Source: Propionibacterium cyclohexanicum
Lineage (GTDB): Bacteria > Actinomycetota > Actinomycetes > Propionibacteriales > Propionibacteriaceae
Direction of reading: 5' to 3'
Length of the DNA stretch: 64,000 bases
Assembly: GCF_900111365.1 (NCBI RefSeq)
Contig: NZ_FOGZ01000004.1
Span: 85,991 to 149,990 of the forward strand
In this document: one piece after another, positions 30,079 through 39,183 of the stretch
Layout: each line of letters starts with the position of its first letter
Position numbering within the stretch: position 1 is the stretch's first letter
The notes under the pieces: generated by a model
Database searches by the model: none
What the model saw: only the letters and a program-made list of their open reading frames with translations
Told to the model about the DNA's origin: nothing
Translations under genes and position numbers: made by a program

Positions 30079-31835
30079 AGCTCCTCCTCGTGCCACTCGG
30101 GGGCCATTCCCCGGGCGATCATGATCTCGTCGTTGCTCGTCCCGGCAGCCACCATGGGCCACACCATGGCGTCCTTCTCGCAGACGAACTCCATGACCAC
30201 TGGGCGGTCATCGATGGCGGCGGCCTGGGCGAGCACCTCGCCCACCTCGTCGAGCGTGCGAGCTCGCAGTCCGACACAACCCATCGCCTCGGCGAGCATC
30301 GGGAAATTGGGCACCACATCGCTGTCCAGGTCGGTCTGCGAGTAGCGGCGGCTGTAGAACAGCGACTGCCACTGCCGCACCATTCCAAGCGTGTTGTTGT
30401 TGATGATGGCGATCTTGATCGGGATGTGGTTCACCGCGCAGGTGGTGAGTTCCTGGTTGGTCATCTGGAAACAGCCATCGCCGTCGATGCCCACGACCAC
30501 GCTGTCCGGGCATCCGACCTTGGCTCCCATGGCCGCCGGCACGCAGTAGCCCATCGTTCCCGCGCCGCCCGAGGTGAGCCAGTGTGCCGGGTGCTCCATG
30601 GGCAAGAAGTGCGCCGACCACATCTGGTGCTGCCCCACGCCAGTGACATAGATGGCATCGGGGCCGAAACACTCCCCGATCTTCGAGATCACCTGCTGGG
30701 GTGACAGCCGGCCAGTGCTCGGCTCCTCCCATCCTGCGCGGTAGCGGGCCTTGAGATCCTTGACATAGCGGCGCCACGGCTCGATGTCGGCCAGCTCGCG
30801 GTTCCCGAGCAGCTCGGTGAGTCCGGAGAACACCTTCCGGGCATCCCCGACGATCGGCACGTCGGCGACCCGGTTCTTGCCGATCTCGGCAGGGTCGATG
30901 TCGGCGTGCACGACAGTGGCACGGGGCGCGAAGCTCTCGAGCTTGCCGGTCACCCGGTCGTCGAAGCGCATGCCCACCGCGATGAGCACGTCGGCGCGCT
31001 GGATGGCGCCGACGGCGGCCACCGTGCCGTGCATGCCCGGCATCCCCAGGTTCAGCTCGTTGCTCGATGGGAACACTCCCCTGGCCATCAAGGTGGTCAC
31101 GACCGGGATCGCGCTGAGCTCGACGAAGGCGGCGAGCTCGTCCCAGGCCCGGGACTTGACGACCCCGCCGCCGACCACGAGCACCGGACGTTCTGCTGCG
31201 GCGATGACATCGGCCGCCTGGCGCAGCTGACGATTGTGCGGGGACACTGTGGGCTTGTAGCCGGGTAGGTCGACCGAATCGGGCCATAGGAAGGGAACTT
31301 GCGCGGTGAGCGCGTCCTTGGCCACGTCCACGAGCACCGGGCCGGGGCGCCCCGTTGACGCAATGTGGAAGGCCCGCTTCACGGCGAGCGGGATGTCCTC
31401 GGCCCGCGTGACGAGGAAGTTGTGCTTGGTGATGGGGGTCGTGATTCCCCGGATGTCGGCCTCCTGGAAGGCATCGGTGCCGATCGAGGCGGAGTTCACC
31501 TGCCCGGTGATCGCGACGACGGGGACCGAGTCCATGTAGGCGTCACCGATGGCGGTCACCAGATTCGTGGCGCCTGGCCCCGAGGTGGCGACGCAGACAC
31601 CGACCTTGCCCGTGGCCACCGCATATCCCTCGGCTGCATGACCGGCGCCCTGTTCGTGGCGCACGAGGATGTGGCGGATCGGCGAATCGCACAGTGGATC
31701 GTAGAGCGGCAGGATCGCCCCGCCTGGAAGCCCGAACACGACATCGACGCCGCACTTCTCCAGCGATCGCAGGAGCGCTTGGGCGCCAGTCAACATGGGC
31801 GCATCCTTGCGCCGGGCTGTTCCCTCGTTCGGCAC
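30075..31835 (-). CDS. ilvB: Acetolactate synthase large (catalytic) subunit
   Basis: A 586-aa thiamine-diphosphate enzyme making acetolactate or acetohydroxybutyrate. The catalytic glutamate is E61 in [15 protein letters not shown]; the ThDP motif runs from G-D-G-C-F-Q-M-T to N-N-N. FAD-domain block F-D-D-R-V-T-G-K is present. I chose GTG 31835 because a perfect AGGAGG (31842-31847) lies six bases upstream; two further in-frame ATGs (31796 downstream, 31850 upstream) fit worse. A 222-nt leader with an attenuator precedes it. Confidence 0.96.
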
Positions 31836-31966
31836 GAACGACCTCCTCATCTGCAGCCGGTGATCTGCACCGGTATGCATCAACCGTGGGTGAAACCCTC
31901 GCCCCAGGCCACCGCGTGGTCTGGATGCATCGTGTCCGTCAGCTCGAGCTCCCGATTCCGGCCAAC

Positions 31967-31999
31967 AAAAAACCCTCGCTGCCAAGGGGCAGACGAGGG
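31967..31999 (-). terminator. Intrinsic terminator of the ilvBNC attenuator
   Basis: On the minus strand CCCTCG-T-CTGCC pairs with GGCAG-CGAGGG around a CCTT loop with one bulged T, followed at once by six T residues (31967-31972). It stands about 130 nt before the ilvB start codon and is the only textbook U-tract terminator in the window besides the rRNA one. Confidence 0.92.
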
Positions 32000-32026
32000 A
32001 GCGCTTCGTTGAATCAACGAAGCGCT
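32000..32026 (-). promoter_or_regulatory. First hairpin of the ilvBNC attenuator
   Basis: A perfect 12-bp stem, AGCGCTTCGTTG with CAACGAAGCGCT, loop ATT, adjoining the terminator. Its 5' arm overlaps the leader-peptide stop codon, so a ribosome at the end of the leader covers it. Its 3' arm (CAACGA) can instead pair with TCGTCTG in the terminator's 5' arm with one bulge, a plausible antiterminator. Confidence 0.8.
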
Positions 32027-32057
32027 AGGCAAGTACCAGAATTCGTCCTGCAAGCAC
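32025..32057 (-). CDS. ilvL: ilvBNC leader peptide
   Basis: A 10-residue frame, M-L-A-G-R-I-L-V-L-A, starting GTG and ending TAG. Five of ten residues are the end-products Ile, Leu or Val, including an unbroken I-L-V-L run just before the stop. It begins exactly six bases after the -10 hexamer, so it would be translated from a leaderless start, and it ends inside the first hairpin of the attenuator. Ribosome stalling at I-L-V-L when charged tRNAs are scarce would expose the 3' arm of that hairpin and prevent termination. C. glutamicum ilvBNC is known to be attenuated in this general way; the peptide here is read from sequence only. Confidence 0.8.
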   Translation of the reverse strand: MLAGRILVLA

Positions 32058-32063
32058 GACGTC

Positions 32064-32069
32064 AGTATG
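32064..32069 (-). promoter_or_regulatory. -10 element of the ilvBNC promoter
   Basis: CATACT (minus strand) ends six bases before the leader-peptide GTG at 32057. No clear -35 hexamer was found at normal spacing. Confidence 0.55.
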
Positions 32070-32136
32070 CCAGCCCGGGCTCCGCAACGCGACAGGGTGT
32101 ATCAATTGGTAAGACCGATCGACCGGATCGCAAGAC

Positions 32137-32275
32137 GCCCGCGGCGCGTCGAGCCTATGACTAGGCACAACGCCGGCGGGCGTCGAGCCCATGATCACGC
32201 AAGACACCGGCGGGCGTCGAGCCCATGATCACGCCAGACGCTCTCGAAGCGTCGAGCCAACGATCACGCACAACG
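32137..32275. repeat. Four diverged tandem copies of a 34/35-bp unit
   Basis: The shared core CGTCGAGCC starts at 32147, 32181, 32215 and 32250, and the GATCACG-like core recurs with the same spacing. The two middle copies are nearly identical. The rightmost copy is the 3' end of the GT87 gene including its stop, so the array looks like repeated duplication of that gene end into the ilvB upstream region. Confidence 0.85.
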
Positions 32276-33449
32276 CGCAGCACCCCATCACCGGCCCGAC
32301 CCACAATGCCGCTTCGCCGAGAACTCCCCGGGCACTCATCTGGGCCACCAGGTCAACCGGCACGAGACAGGTCCAGCCCGCCCAGGCAGCTACCGCGGCC
32401 CGCTGGGGCCATGCCAGCTTGGTCCGCACGAGAACCAGGGCCACGACGAGCGCTACCGCGCCCTGGCCCGCGAACTGGGCCGGAAGCCCGATGGCCATCG
32501 CCAGGCAGACGTACACCAGGGCCGCGCGGATCCGGCCGGCCCGCACCTGCGCAGCCGCGCTGAGTAGGCCGCCCATCGCCAGCAGTCCCCCCAGGATCCA
32601 GCCAGCCAGCCCGGCTCGTGCCCCGAGGCTGGGATCGAGCCCGGTGCCGACCCCGGCAGCGCCGCGCCGGATGAGCCACCAGTAGTCATTGGTGGCCCAG
32701 GGCAGCGCAAACAGGGCGCACAGCGTGATGAACAGCGCGACGCCCAGGGCCACCAGGCCCCGGTACGCTGCCTGGAATCGCTGCTGGGGAGCACGGACCA
32801 GCCGGACCAGGCGCCGCCAGCCCCTCGGCAAGCCCCCTGCGATGAGCGCCACGATCGCCACCAGCGGCCCAATCCAGACCGCCGCCGCGAGGCCCACAGC
32901 CACTGCGCCGCGACCGGTGGCCGGCCGCCGCGGCCACAGACCCGCCACGAGCAGGCAGACCATGAGCAGGTCGAGAGTCCCCTGGCCCACCGCCACCCGT
33001 GCGGGCGCGGTACCGGCCATCACGAGGGCCGATACCAGGGTCAGTTTCCAGCCCGAGAGCCCCGCACAGCGATGCACCAGCCATGTGAGGGCTCCCGCCG
33101 AGAGGGCGAGGAAGAGCAGCTGCCAGCCGAACCAGGAGCCCAATGACATGACGGTTGCCGCCCCGGCCCCTACGGAGCTGAGCGGGAAGAGCATGGCGCT
33201 CGAGGGATCGGGGCTCAGGTAGATCTGCTGAAAGGAGACGATCTGGTGCCCGCTGAACCACATGGCCCGGGCATAGGGCATCGTCGGATTCCAGGGCGAC
33301 ACCGTGCCACCGGGGGCCAGACGGGGTGCCATCGCGACAGCAATGAGCCAGCTGGGCAGCGCCGGGACGACGGACCGCAGGGCAGCAATGAGCCGTTGCG
33401 CGTGGATTGTCGCTGAGGACCGCCGCGGTCGGGAGAGCACCGGCTCCAC
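32229..33449 (-). CDS. Membrane glycosyltransferase, GT87/DUF2029-like
   Basis: A ~406-aa multi-pass membrane protein with about nine or ten hydrophobic segments. The first extracytoplasmic loop holds D-P-S-S-A-M-L-F-P, resembling the catalytic-loop region of polyprenol-phosphate-mannose-dependent (GT-C) mannosyltransferases; later T-N-D-Y-W-W is also GT-C-like. Such enzymes build lipomannan or cell-wall glycans in actinobacteria. The start is unsure: GTG 33449, GTG 33440 or TTG 33473, the last overlapping the hisF stop. It follows hisF directly. The assignment rests on topology and weak motifs. Confidence 0.6.
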   Translation of the reverse strand: MEPVLSRPRRSSATIHAQRLIAALRSVVPALPSWLIAVAMAPRLAPGGTVSPWNPTMPYARAMWFSGHQIVSFQQIYLSPDPSSAMLFPLSSVGAGAATVMSLGSWFGWQLLFLALSAGALTWLVHRCAGLSGWKLTLVSALVMAGTAPARVAVGQGTLDLLMVCLLVAGLWPRRPATGRGAVAVGLAAAVWIGPLVAIVALIAGGLPRGWRRLVRLVRAPQQRFQAAYRGLVALGVALFITLCALFALPWATNDYWWLIRRGAAGVGTGLDPSLGARAGLAGWILGGLLAMGGLLSAAAQVRAGRIRAALVYVCLAMAIGLPAQFAGQGAVALVVALVLVRTKLAWPQRAAVAAWAGWTCLVPVDLVAQMSARGVLGEAALWVGPVMGCCALCVIVGSTLRERLA

Positions 33450-33469
33450 AGCGGTGCCCGGGCTCGCGC

Positions 33470-34234
33470 TCAAAGACGCACCGGGAAGCCGGCTCGGGCG
33501 AGTTCCTGCTTCACCTCGGCAATGGTGAGCTGACCGTAGTGGAAGACACTGGCGGCGAGGACGGCGTCGGCACCGGCACGGACCGCCTCGACGAAGTCGG
33601 AGGGCCTGCCCGCTCCGCCGGAGGCGATGAGCGGGACGTTCACGACCTCGCGTACCGCGCTGATCATCTCGAGATCGAAGCCCTGCTCGGTGCCGTCCGC
33701 GTCCATGGAGTTGAGCAGCACCTCGCCGCAGCCGCGTGCCACCGCCTGCTGGACCCACTCCAAGGCGTCCAGGCCGGCTGAGCGCGTGCCACCGTGGGTG
33801 GTCACGCCGAATCCCGAGGGCATCGCAGGCTCGCGTCGGGCATCGAGGCTGAGCACAAGCACCTGGTTGCCGAAGCGCTCGGTGATCTCGCCGATCGCCT
33901 CGGGGCGGGCAATCGCACCGGTGTTGATGCCCACCTTGTCGGCGCCACAGCGCAGCAGCGCGTCCACGTCGTCGACTCCCCGCACGCCACCGCCGACGGT
34001 GAGCGGGATGAACACCGTGGACGCACAGCGCGTCACCATCCCGCGAGTGGTCTCACGGCCCTGGGTGCTGGCCGAAATGTCCAGGAAGGTCAGCTCATCG
34101 GCTCCCAGCTCGCCGTACCGGCCCGCCAGTTCGACCGGGTCCCCGGCGTCGCGCAGCTTCGTGAAGTTGACCCCCTTCACGACCCGGCCGTCCGTCACGT
34201 CGAGACACGGGATGACCCGGATCGCCACACTCAT
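33470..34234 (-). CDS. hisF: Imidazole glycerol phosphate synthase subunit HisF
   Basis: A 254-aa (beta/alpha)8 barrel that, with HisH, makes imidazole glycerol phosphate and AICAR in histidine synthesis. The barrel start R-V-I-P-C-L-D-V (catalytic Asp) and the second-half L-S-L-D-A-R (catalytic Asp) are intact; phosphate sites are T-V-G-G-G-V and A-S-G-G-A-G. No other his genes are nearby. ATG 34234 has TAGGGT seven bases upstream, pointing to a leaderless mRNA; an upstream ATG would overlap this element. Confidence 0.96.
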   Translation of the reverse strand: MSVAIRVIPCLDVTDGRVVKGVNFTKLRDAGDPVELAGRYGELGADELTFLDISASTQGRETTRGMVTRCASTVFIPLTVGGGVRGVDDVDALLRCGADKVGINTGAIARPEAIGEITERFGNQVLVLSLDARREPAMPSGFGVTTHGGTRSAGLDALEWVQQAVARGCGEVLLNSMDADGTEQGFDLEMISAVREVVNVPLIASGGAGRPSDFVEAVRAGADAVLAASVFHYGQLTIAEVKQELARAGFPVRL

Positions 34235-34241
34235 GGCGGAC

Positions 34242-34247
34242 ACCCTA
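34242..34247 (-). promoter_or_regulatory. -10 element of a leaderless hisF promoter
   Basis: TAGGGT (minus strand) ends seven bases before the hisF ATG at 34234. Confidence 0.55.
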
Positions 34248-34308
34248 TCTCGCCGGGGTGCAATGATCGGAGGTGACGAATGACAGCATCGGTCCCAAAG
34301 GAGCAGAC

Positions 34309-35319
34309 ATGAAATTCCGCTATCTCGGCGACTCCGGTCTCAAGATCAGCGAGATCACCTATGGGAACTGGCTCACCCATGGCGACCAGATCGAGAACGA
34401 CACGGCCACCGCCTGCGTGCATGCCGCGCTGGACGCAGGGATCACCACCTTCGACACTGCGGACGTCTACGCGAACACGAAGGCGGAGAGCGTGCTCGGA
34501 CAGGCACTGGCCGGTCAGCGGCGTGAGTCGCTCGAGATCTTCACGAAGGTCTACTGGCCGACCGGCCCGAGGGGGCACAACGACTGTGGCCTGTCGCGCA
34601 AGCACATCCTGGAGTCGATCAATGGTTCCCTCACCCGGCTGCGCACCGACTACGTGGATCTCTACCAGGCCCACCGTTATGACACCGAGACTCCCCTGGA
34701 GGAGACGCTGCTGGCCTTCGCCGACGTGGTGCGCGCCGGGAAGGCCCTCTACATCGGCGTAAGCGAGTGGACGGCCGAGCAGATCCGCGCCGCCAAGCCC
34801 ATCGCCGACGAACTCCACGTCCCGCTGGTGAGCAACCAGCCGCGCTACAACATGGTGTGGCGGGTCATCGAGGATCGCGTCATCCCCACCTGCAAGGAGC
34901 TGGGCTTGTCGCAGATCGTCTGGTCACCGATTGCCGAGGGGGTACTCACCGGAAAGTACCGCCCCGGCCAGCCGGTGCCCGCCGGTTCCCGGGCGGCCTC
35001 CAAGGTCGGCACCGGGCTGGCGCAGCGACTCAGCTCGGACCAGACGCTGCTCGAGCGCGTGCAGCGGTTGCGCCCGATAGCCGAGGGCCTGGACCTCACG
35101 CTGGCCCAGCTGGCAGTGGCCTGGGTGCTGCACAACGACAATGTCGCGGCGGCCCTGGTGGGTGCCTCGCGACCCGAGCAGATCGCGAGCAATGCGAAGG
35201 CCTCGGGAGTCGAGCTGCCGGCCGAGGCCCTGGCGAAGATCGACGAGGTGCTGGGCGACTCGATCATCCGCGACCCGGAGTTGACGGCCGCGAACGCTCC
35301 CTCATCGCGTCCCTGCTGA
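34309..35319 (+). CDS. Aldo/keto reductase, K-channel beta-subunit-like
   Basis: A 336-aa NADPH-dependent oxidoreductase of the AKR6/YghZ-like group. The tetrad is visible: D in F-D-T-A-D-V-Y (with Y four residues on), K in E-I-F-T-K-V-Y-W and H in Y-Q-A-H-R-Y-D. The C-terminal cofactor motif is [15 protein letters not shown] 34309 has AAAGGAG eight bases upstream; a GTG at 34273 would lack a ribosome site. It is divergent from hisF and convergent with helY. Substrate unknown, probably an aldehyde or methylglyoxal-type carbonyl. Confidence 0.88.
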   Translation: MKFRYLGDSGLKISEITYGNWLTHGDQIENDTATACVHAALDAGITTFDTADVYANTKAESVLGQALAGQRRESLEIFTKVYWPTGPRGHNDCGLSRKHILESINGSLTRLRTDYVDLYQAHRYDTETPLEETLLAFADVVRAGKALYIGVSEWTAEQIRAAKPIADELHVPLVSNQPRYNMVWRVIEDRVIPTCKELGLSQIVWSPIAEGVLTGKYRPGQPVPAGSRAASKVGTGLAQRLSSDQTLLERVQRLRPIAEGLDLTLAQLAVAWVLHNDNVAAALVGASRPEQIASNAKASGVELPAEALAKIDEVLGDSIIRDPELTAANAPSSRPC

Positions 35320-35333
35320 GTAGCCGCGGTGGG

Positions 35334-35381
35334 CCGGACGACTGCTCCGCCGGGAAACTGCCTGGCGGCTCAGTCGTCCGG
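35334..35381. terminator. Bidirectional terminator between AKR gene and helY
   Basis: CCGGACGACTG (35334-35344) and CAGTCGTCCGG (35371-35381) are exact complements, and inside them CCGCC pairs with GGCGG. The right arm contains the helY stop codon. It serves two convergent genes; there is no T-run. Confidence 0.7.
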
Positions 35382-38156
35382 TCCGAGGCTGACATCGACG
35401 ATGCCGCGCCGGATCATGGTGACCAATGACCGTGCTGCCGGACCGAGCTTCGCCGCGCCGATCCCGTCAAGGCCCGGTGCAGCCCCGATCTGGCCTGCCA
35501 GGTCGATGACCTGACGGATCCAGCGGACGAAGTCGCCGGCCAGGAATCCGGTCTGCGAGAGCACGGTGGCCAGATCGGCGCCGTGGGCCCACAGCCACAC
35601 GGCCTGGGAAAAACCGGTGTCCAGGTCGCGGCCGCGCTCGACACGGTGGTCGCGCTCCACCATCCCGACATCGCGCCAGACGCCGCGCAATGCCTGATAG
35701 GCCCGTTCGCTTGCTTCATCGGGCATCTGCGCGGGGCCCGGACCGGTGGCACGGGACTCGTAGAGCAGGCTGGCCAGCACGGCACCCAGCGCCGGGCCGG
35801 TCAGTTCGCCGAAGACCCCACGGCGGATCGCCTCGACCGTCACGAGATCGAGTTCTGTGTAGATCCTGGTGAGCACGAGACCGGGGACGGGGAGTTCCCT
35901 GCCACCGCGCGGATCCAGATAGCCCAGTGCATCAAGGACGGCGCAGGTGCGGTCGAAGCGGGCAGCCACCGAATTGGCGCGGGCCGCTCCCCGTGCCCGG
36001 CTGTGCTGCTGCTCCCTCTCCAGGCGCAGGGCCTGCTCGGCCAGGCGGGCATGGCTCTCGCGCTCGGGGCAGCTATGACAGGGGTGGACCAGCAGCGCTG
36101 CGCGCAGGGCATCGAGCTGGGCGCTGATCTGCTCGTCCAGGGGCACCGAGGGCGCTGGGCCCACCGATTCGTCGAGACTGGCCACGCGCGCGTCGAAGGC
36201 ACGGGCCAGCGTGCGTCGGTCGGTCGCGGAGTGCACGGTGAACCGCTTGGGGATCCTCACCCTGCTGACCACCTGCGGCGGGCCGGTCAGCTCCGCGGGG
36301 ACGATCCGCACCAGCTGGTGCTTCTCGTCCATGACGAGCGGGTGGACCTCGCGCGCTCCCGGGACGCCAGCCTGGACGACCACCATCCAGCCGCGGTGCC
36401 TGCCCCCGCCCACCCGGCACAGATCGCCGGGTTCGAGTCTCTCGAGAGCATCGAGGACGCCAGCCCGCCGATCCTGGCGCCGCAGCCGCGCGCGCTCGTC
36501 CTCCAACTCGCCGATCTGCTCGCGCAGCCGTGCATACTCGGCGAAATCCCCGCGATCGCATCGGGCCTGCTCCCACAGCTGGTCGGCCCTGGCCTGCACC
36601 GCGCTGCCCTGCCGGGCCAGCGCCACGACCTGCCGGTCGGCCTGGAACTGGGCGAAGCTCTGCTCCAGCAGTCCCCTGGCCTTCGACCTTCCCACCGTGT
36701 GCACGAGGTTGACGGCCATGTTGTAGTTCGTCGAGAAGCTCGAGCGCAGCGGGTAGGTGCGTCGGCTCGCCAGCCCGGCCACTGCGCGGGGATCCATGCC
36801 GGGCTGCCACAGCACGACGGCGTGGCCCTCGGAGTCGATCCCGCGCCGTCCCGCGCGCCCCGTGAGCTGGGTGAACTCCCCGGGCGTGATGTCGGCATTG
36901 CTTTCGCCGTTGTACTTGACGAGGCGCTCGATCACCACGGTACGGGCCGGCATGTTGATGCCAAGCGCCAGGGTCTCGGTCGCGAACACCACCTTGATGA
37001 GGCCCGCCGTGAAGCCCTCCTCGACGATTGCCTTGAAGGTGGGCAGCAGGCCCGCGTGGTGGGCGGCGACTCCACGGGTGAGCGCTTCGACGAAGCTGTG
37101 CCAGCCCAGGATGCGCCGTTCCTCCGCGCTGAGCGCCGCCGCATGTCGCTCGGCGATCTCGCGCAGTTGGGCCGCCTGGGGTCGTGAGGTGAGCCTGACA
37201 TCCGAATTGAGGAGTTGCCGGACGGCCCCGTCGCAGCCCTTGCGGCTGAAGATGAAGAAGATTGCCGGCAGCAGCCCGGCGCGGCTCAGCGCGTGCACGG
37301 TGCCTGCGCGAGTCGGTGTGAGGCGAGGGCCCTCCGCGTGGCGCTGGGTGAAGTGCCCCGATGCCGCTCCACCGAACTGTCCCGAGCCGAAGGTCACGGT
37401 CCGTCTGCCACGGCCGTTGCGTCCTCGGGGCCGTCTGGAATCGTCGCGCTGGGCGCGAGCCTCCTGTTTGGCCAACTGCATGAGCGCAGGATTGACCCGC
37501 GCCCGGTCGTCGCCGAACAGGTCGAGCAGTTCGTGACCCGCCATGACGTGCTGGTAGAGCGGAACCGGACGGTTCTCCCAGACAATGACGTCGACATTGC
37601 CACGGACGGTGTCCAGCCAGTCCCCGAACTCCTCGGCATTGCTCACGGTCGCCGACAGCGCGACGATCTGTACCGAGTCCGCGAGGCCGAGAATGACCTC
37701 TTCCCACACGGCGCCGCGGAAGCGGTCGGACAGATAGTGCACCTCGTCGAGCACGACATAGCCGAGCGTGCCGAGCCCGCGTGAACCGGCGTAGATCATA
37801 TTGCGCAGCACCTCGGTGGTCATCACCACCACCGGGGCGTCGCCATTGATGGCCATGTCCCCGGTGAGCAGCCCGACATTGCCCGAGCCATGGCGTTCGA
37901 CGAGGTCGTGATATTTCTGATTGCTCAGGGCCTTGATCGGCGTCGTGTAGAAGCAGCGCCGGCCCTCGCTGAGGGCGCAGTAGCAGGCGTACTCCCCAAC
38001 CACGGTCTTGCCCGAGCCGGTCGGTGCAGCGACCAGGACACCGTGACCCGCATCGATGTCGGCACATGCCTCCAGCTGGAAGGGATCGAAGCGGAAACCG
38101 TATCCCGCAGCAAATCCGGTCAACCGTACACTCATGACGGGCGGTTCAGGGCTCAC
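35370..38156 (-). CDS. helY: Ski2-like DEAD/DEAH helicase HelY
   Basis: A 928-aa superfamily-2 RNA/DNA helicase of the actinobacterial HelY (Mtr4/Ski2-like) family. Walker A is A-P-T-G-S-G-K-T at residues 44-51 and DEVH at 137-140; motif III reads A-L-S-A-T-V-S and motif VI Q-L-T-G-R-A-G-R-R-G. A basic insert (R-R-P-R-G-R-N-G-R-G-R-R) lies near residue 245. The C-terminal half has the DSHCT-like domain. GTG 38156 is favoured: TAGGCT ends six bases before it; an ATG at 38135 is the alternative. It closes the pafBC-tatAC-DGK-helY group. Confidence 0.93.
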   Translation of the reverse strand: MSPEPPVMSVRLTGFAAGYGFRFDPFQLEACADIDAGHGVLVAAPTGSGKTVVGEYACYCALSEGRRCFYTTPIKALSNQKYHDLVERHGSGNVGLLTGDMAINGDAPVVVMTTEVLRNMIYAGSRGLGTLGYVVLDEVHYLSDRFRGAVWEEVILGLADSVQIVALSATVSNAEEFGDWLDTVRGNVDVIVWENRPVPLYQHVMAGHELLDLFGDDRARVNPALMQLAKQEARAQRDDSRRPRGRNGRGRRTVTFGSGQFGGAASGHFTQRHAEGPRLTPTRAGTVHALSRAGLLPAIFFIFSRKGCDGAVRQLLNSDVRLTSRPQAAQLREIAERHAAALSAEERRILGWHSFVEALTRGVAAHHAGLLPTFKAIVEEGFTAGLIKVVFATETLALGINMPARTVVIERLVKYNGESNADITPGEFTQLTGRAGRRGIDSEGHAVVLWQPGMDPRAVAGLASRRTYPLRSSFSTNYNMAVNLVHTVGRSKARGLLEQSFAQFQADRQVVALARQGSAVQARADQLWEQARCDRGDFAEYARLREQIGELEDERARLRRQDRRAGVLDALERLEPGDLCRVGGGRHRGWMVVVQAGVPGAREVHPLVMDEKHQLVRIVPAELTGPPQVVSRVRIPKRFTVHSATDRRTLARAFDARVASLDESVGPAPSVPLDEQISAQLDALRAALLVHPCHSCPERESHARLAEQALRLEREQQHSRARGAARANSVAARFDRTCAVLDALGYLDPRGGRELPVPGLVLTRIYTELDLVTVEAIRRGVFGELTGPALGAVLASLLYESRATGPGPAQMPDEASERAYQALRGVWRDVGMVERDHRVERGRDLDTGFSQAVWLWAHGADLATVLSQTGFLAGDFVRWIRQVIDLAGQIGAAPGLDGIGAAKLGPAARSLVTMIRRGIVDVSLGPDD

Positions 38157-38162
38157 CCCACC

Positions 38163-38168
38163 AGCCTA
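38163..38168 (-). promoter_or_regulatory. -10 element of a leaderless helY promoter
   Basis: TAGGCT (minus strand) ends six bases before the GTG at 38156. Confidence 0.5.
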
Positions 38169-38197
38169 GTGAGGCCCGACGCGAGCACCTCGCGTCC

Positions 38198-39175
38198 TCA
38201 CCGCCCCGAGCCGGCAGCCTTGCGCGGGGCCGAGGCGACGATGATCTCCACACAGCCCGGGTCGACACCGAGGTCGAGCGCCGCCGGTCCCAGTGTCTCC
38301 CCATCGGCGGTGGCGCACGGCCAGTCGCCGTCGAGGTGCACCGAACGGACCCGGTAGGTCTCCGCTTCGTCGATGCGGGTGAAGTTGCCTGAGTACAGCT
38401 GCGGGAAGAGACGGACCAGCGTGCGCAGGCCGACCGGCCGCACCAGTGTCACGTCGAGCAGCCCATCGGTCGGGTCGGCCTGCGGGCAGATCCTGATTCC
38501 TCCGCCGATGTATCCGGCATTGCCCACGGCGACGATCATGGCCTCGACCTCGCGCACCGGTCCCGAATCCAGCCGGATCGCGTAGTGGCGGGGATGGAAG
38601 CGGCGGGCCTGTGAGAACACCGCCCAGGCGTACGAGAGCTTGCCCAAGTCGAACGCCGAGTCGTTGACGCGCAGATTGACCTCGGCATCGTATCCGGTGG
38701 AGACCACCGAGCCGACCCTCTTCTCGTGGCGGTCCCCGGCCAGCGCACCGCGTGCCACGAGCAGGTCGATGCGTCGGGTGTGGCCTGCGATGAGAGCTGC
38801 CACCGCGTGGTCGGGCCGTCTCGGGGCGCCCACTCCGCGGACGAAGTCGTTGCCGGTACCCACCGGTATCACGGCCAGCTGGGTGCTGCTCCCTGCGCAC
38901 GCGTTGAACCCCACACTGGCCGTTCCGTCCCCGCCCACCACGCACAGCACATCGGGCCGGCGCCCTGCCTCACGGGGATACTCACCCTTCTCGACGGCCT
39001 CCTGGGCGAGCGCCCGGGCATCGGCGGGACTGGTGGAAACGACCACCCGCAGCTGGGAATCCGGCAGCGCGGCAGCCACTCGGCGCGCGATACGGGGAGC
39101 CATGAGATGCGCCACCCCATGGCCTGCCGCCGGATTCACGAGGAGCGTCACTCGGGCAGGATCGGATGTGCCCAT
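38198..39175 (-). CDS. Diacylglycerol/lipid kinase (DagK-like)
   Basis: A 325-aa soluble lipid kinase with the DAGK catalytic domain. The ATP-binding G-G-D-G-T is at residues 81-85, preceded by N-P-A-A-G-H-G (14-20), and I-P-V-G-T-G-N-D-F-V-R follows. The C-terminal domain has D-G-L-L-D-V and D-G-D. Family members phosphorylate diacylglycerol to phosphatidic acid for phospholipid recycling; sphingosine- or other lipid-kinase activity is possible. The ATG lies 8 bp after the tatC stop, so it is in the tat operon. Confidence 0.9.
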   Translation of the reverse strand: MGTSDPARVTLLVNPAAGHGVAHLMAPRIARRVAAALPDSQLRVVVSTSPADARALAQEAVEKGEYPREAGRRPDVLCVVGGDGTASVGFNACAGSSTQLAVIPVGTGNDFVRGVGAPRRPDHAVAALIAGHTRRIDLLVARGALAGDRHEKRVGSVVSTGYDAEVNLRVNDSAFDLGKLSYAWAVFSQARRFHPRHYAIRLDSGPVREVEAMIVAVGNAGYIGGGIRICPQADPTDGLLDVTLVRPVGLRTLVRLFPQLYSGNFTRIDEAETYRVRSVHLDGDWPCATADGETLGPAALDLGVDPGCVEIIVASAPRKAAGSGR

Positions 39176-39183
39176 CGCGGCGT

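Noticed and set aside
31967..32057. T-box riboswitch upstream of ilvB
   Set aside because: No T-box sequence or long specifier stem; the leader is short and encodes an Ile/Leu/Val peptide, which fits ribosome-mediated attenuation.
32137..32275. CRISPR-like array
   Set aside because: Units are contiguous at 34-35 bp with no spacers, diverge from one another and include a gene's stop codon; no cas genes nearby.
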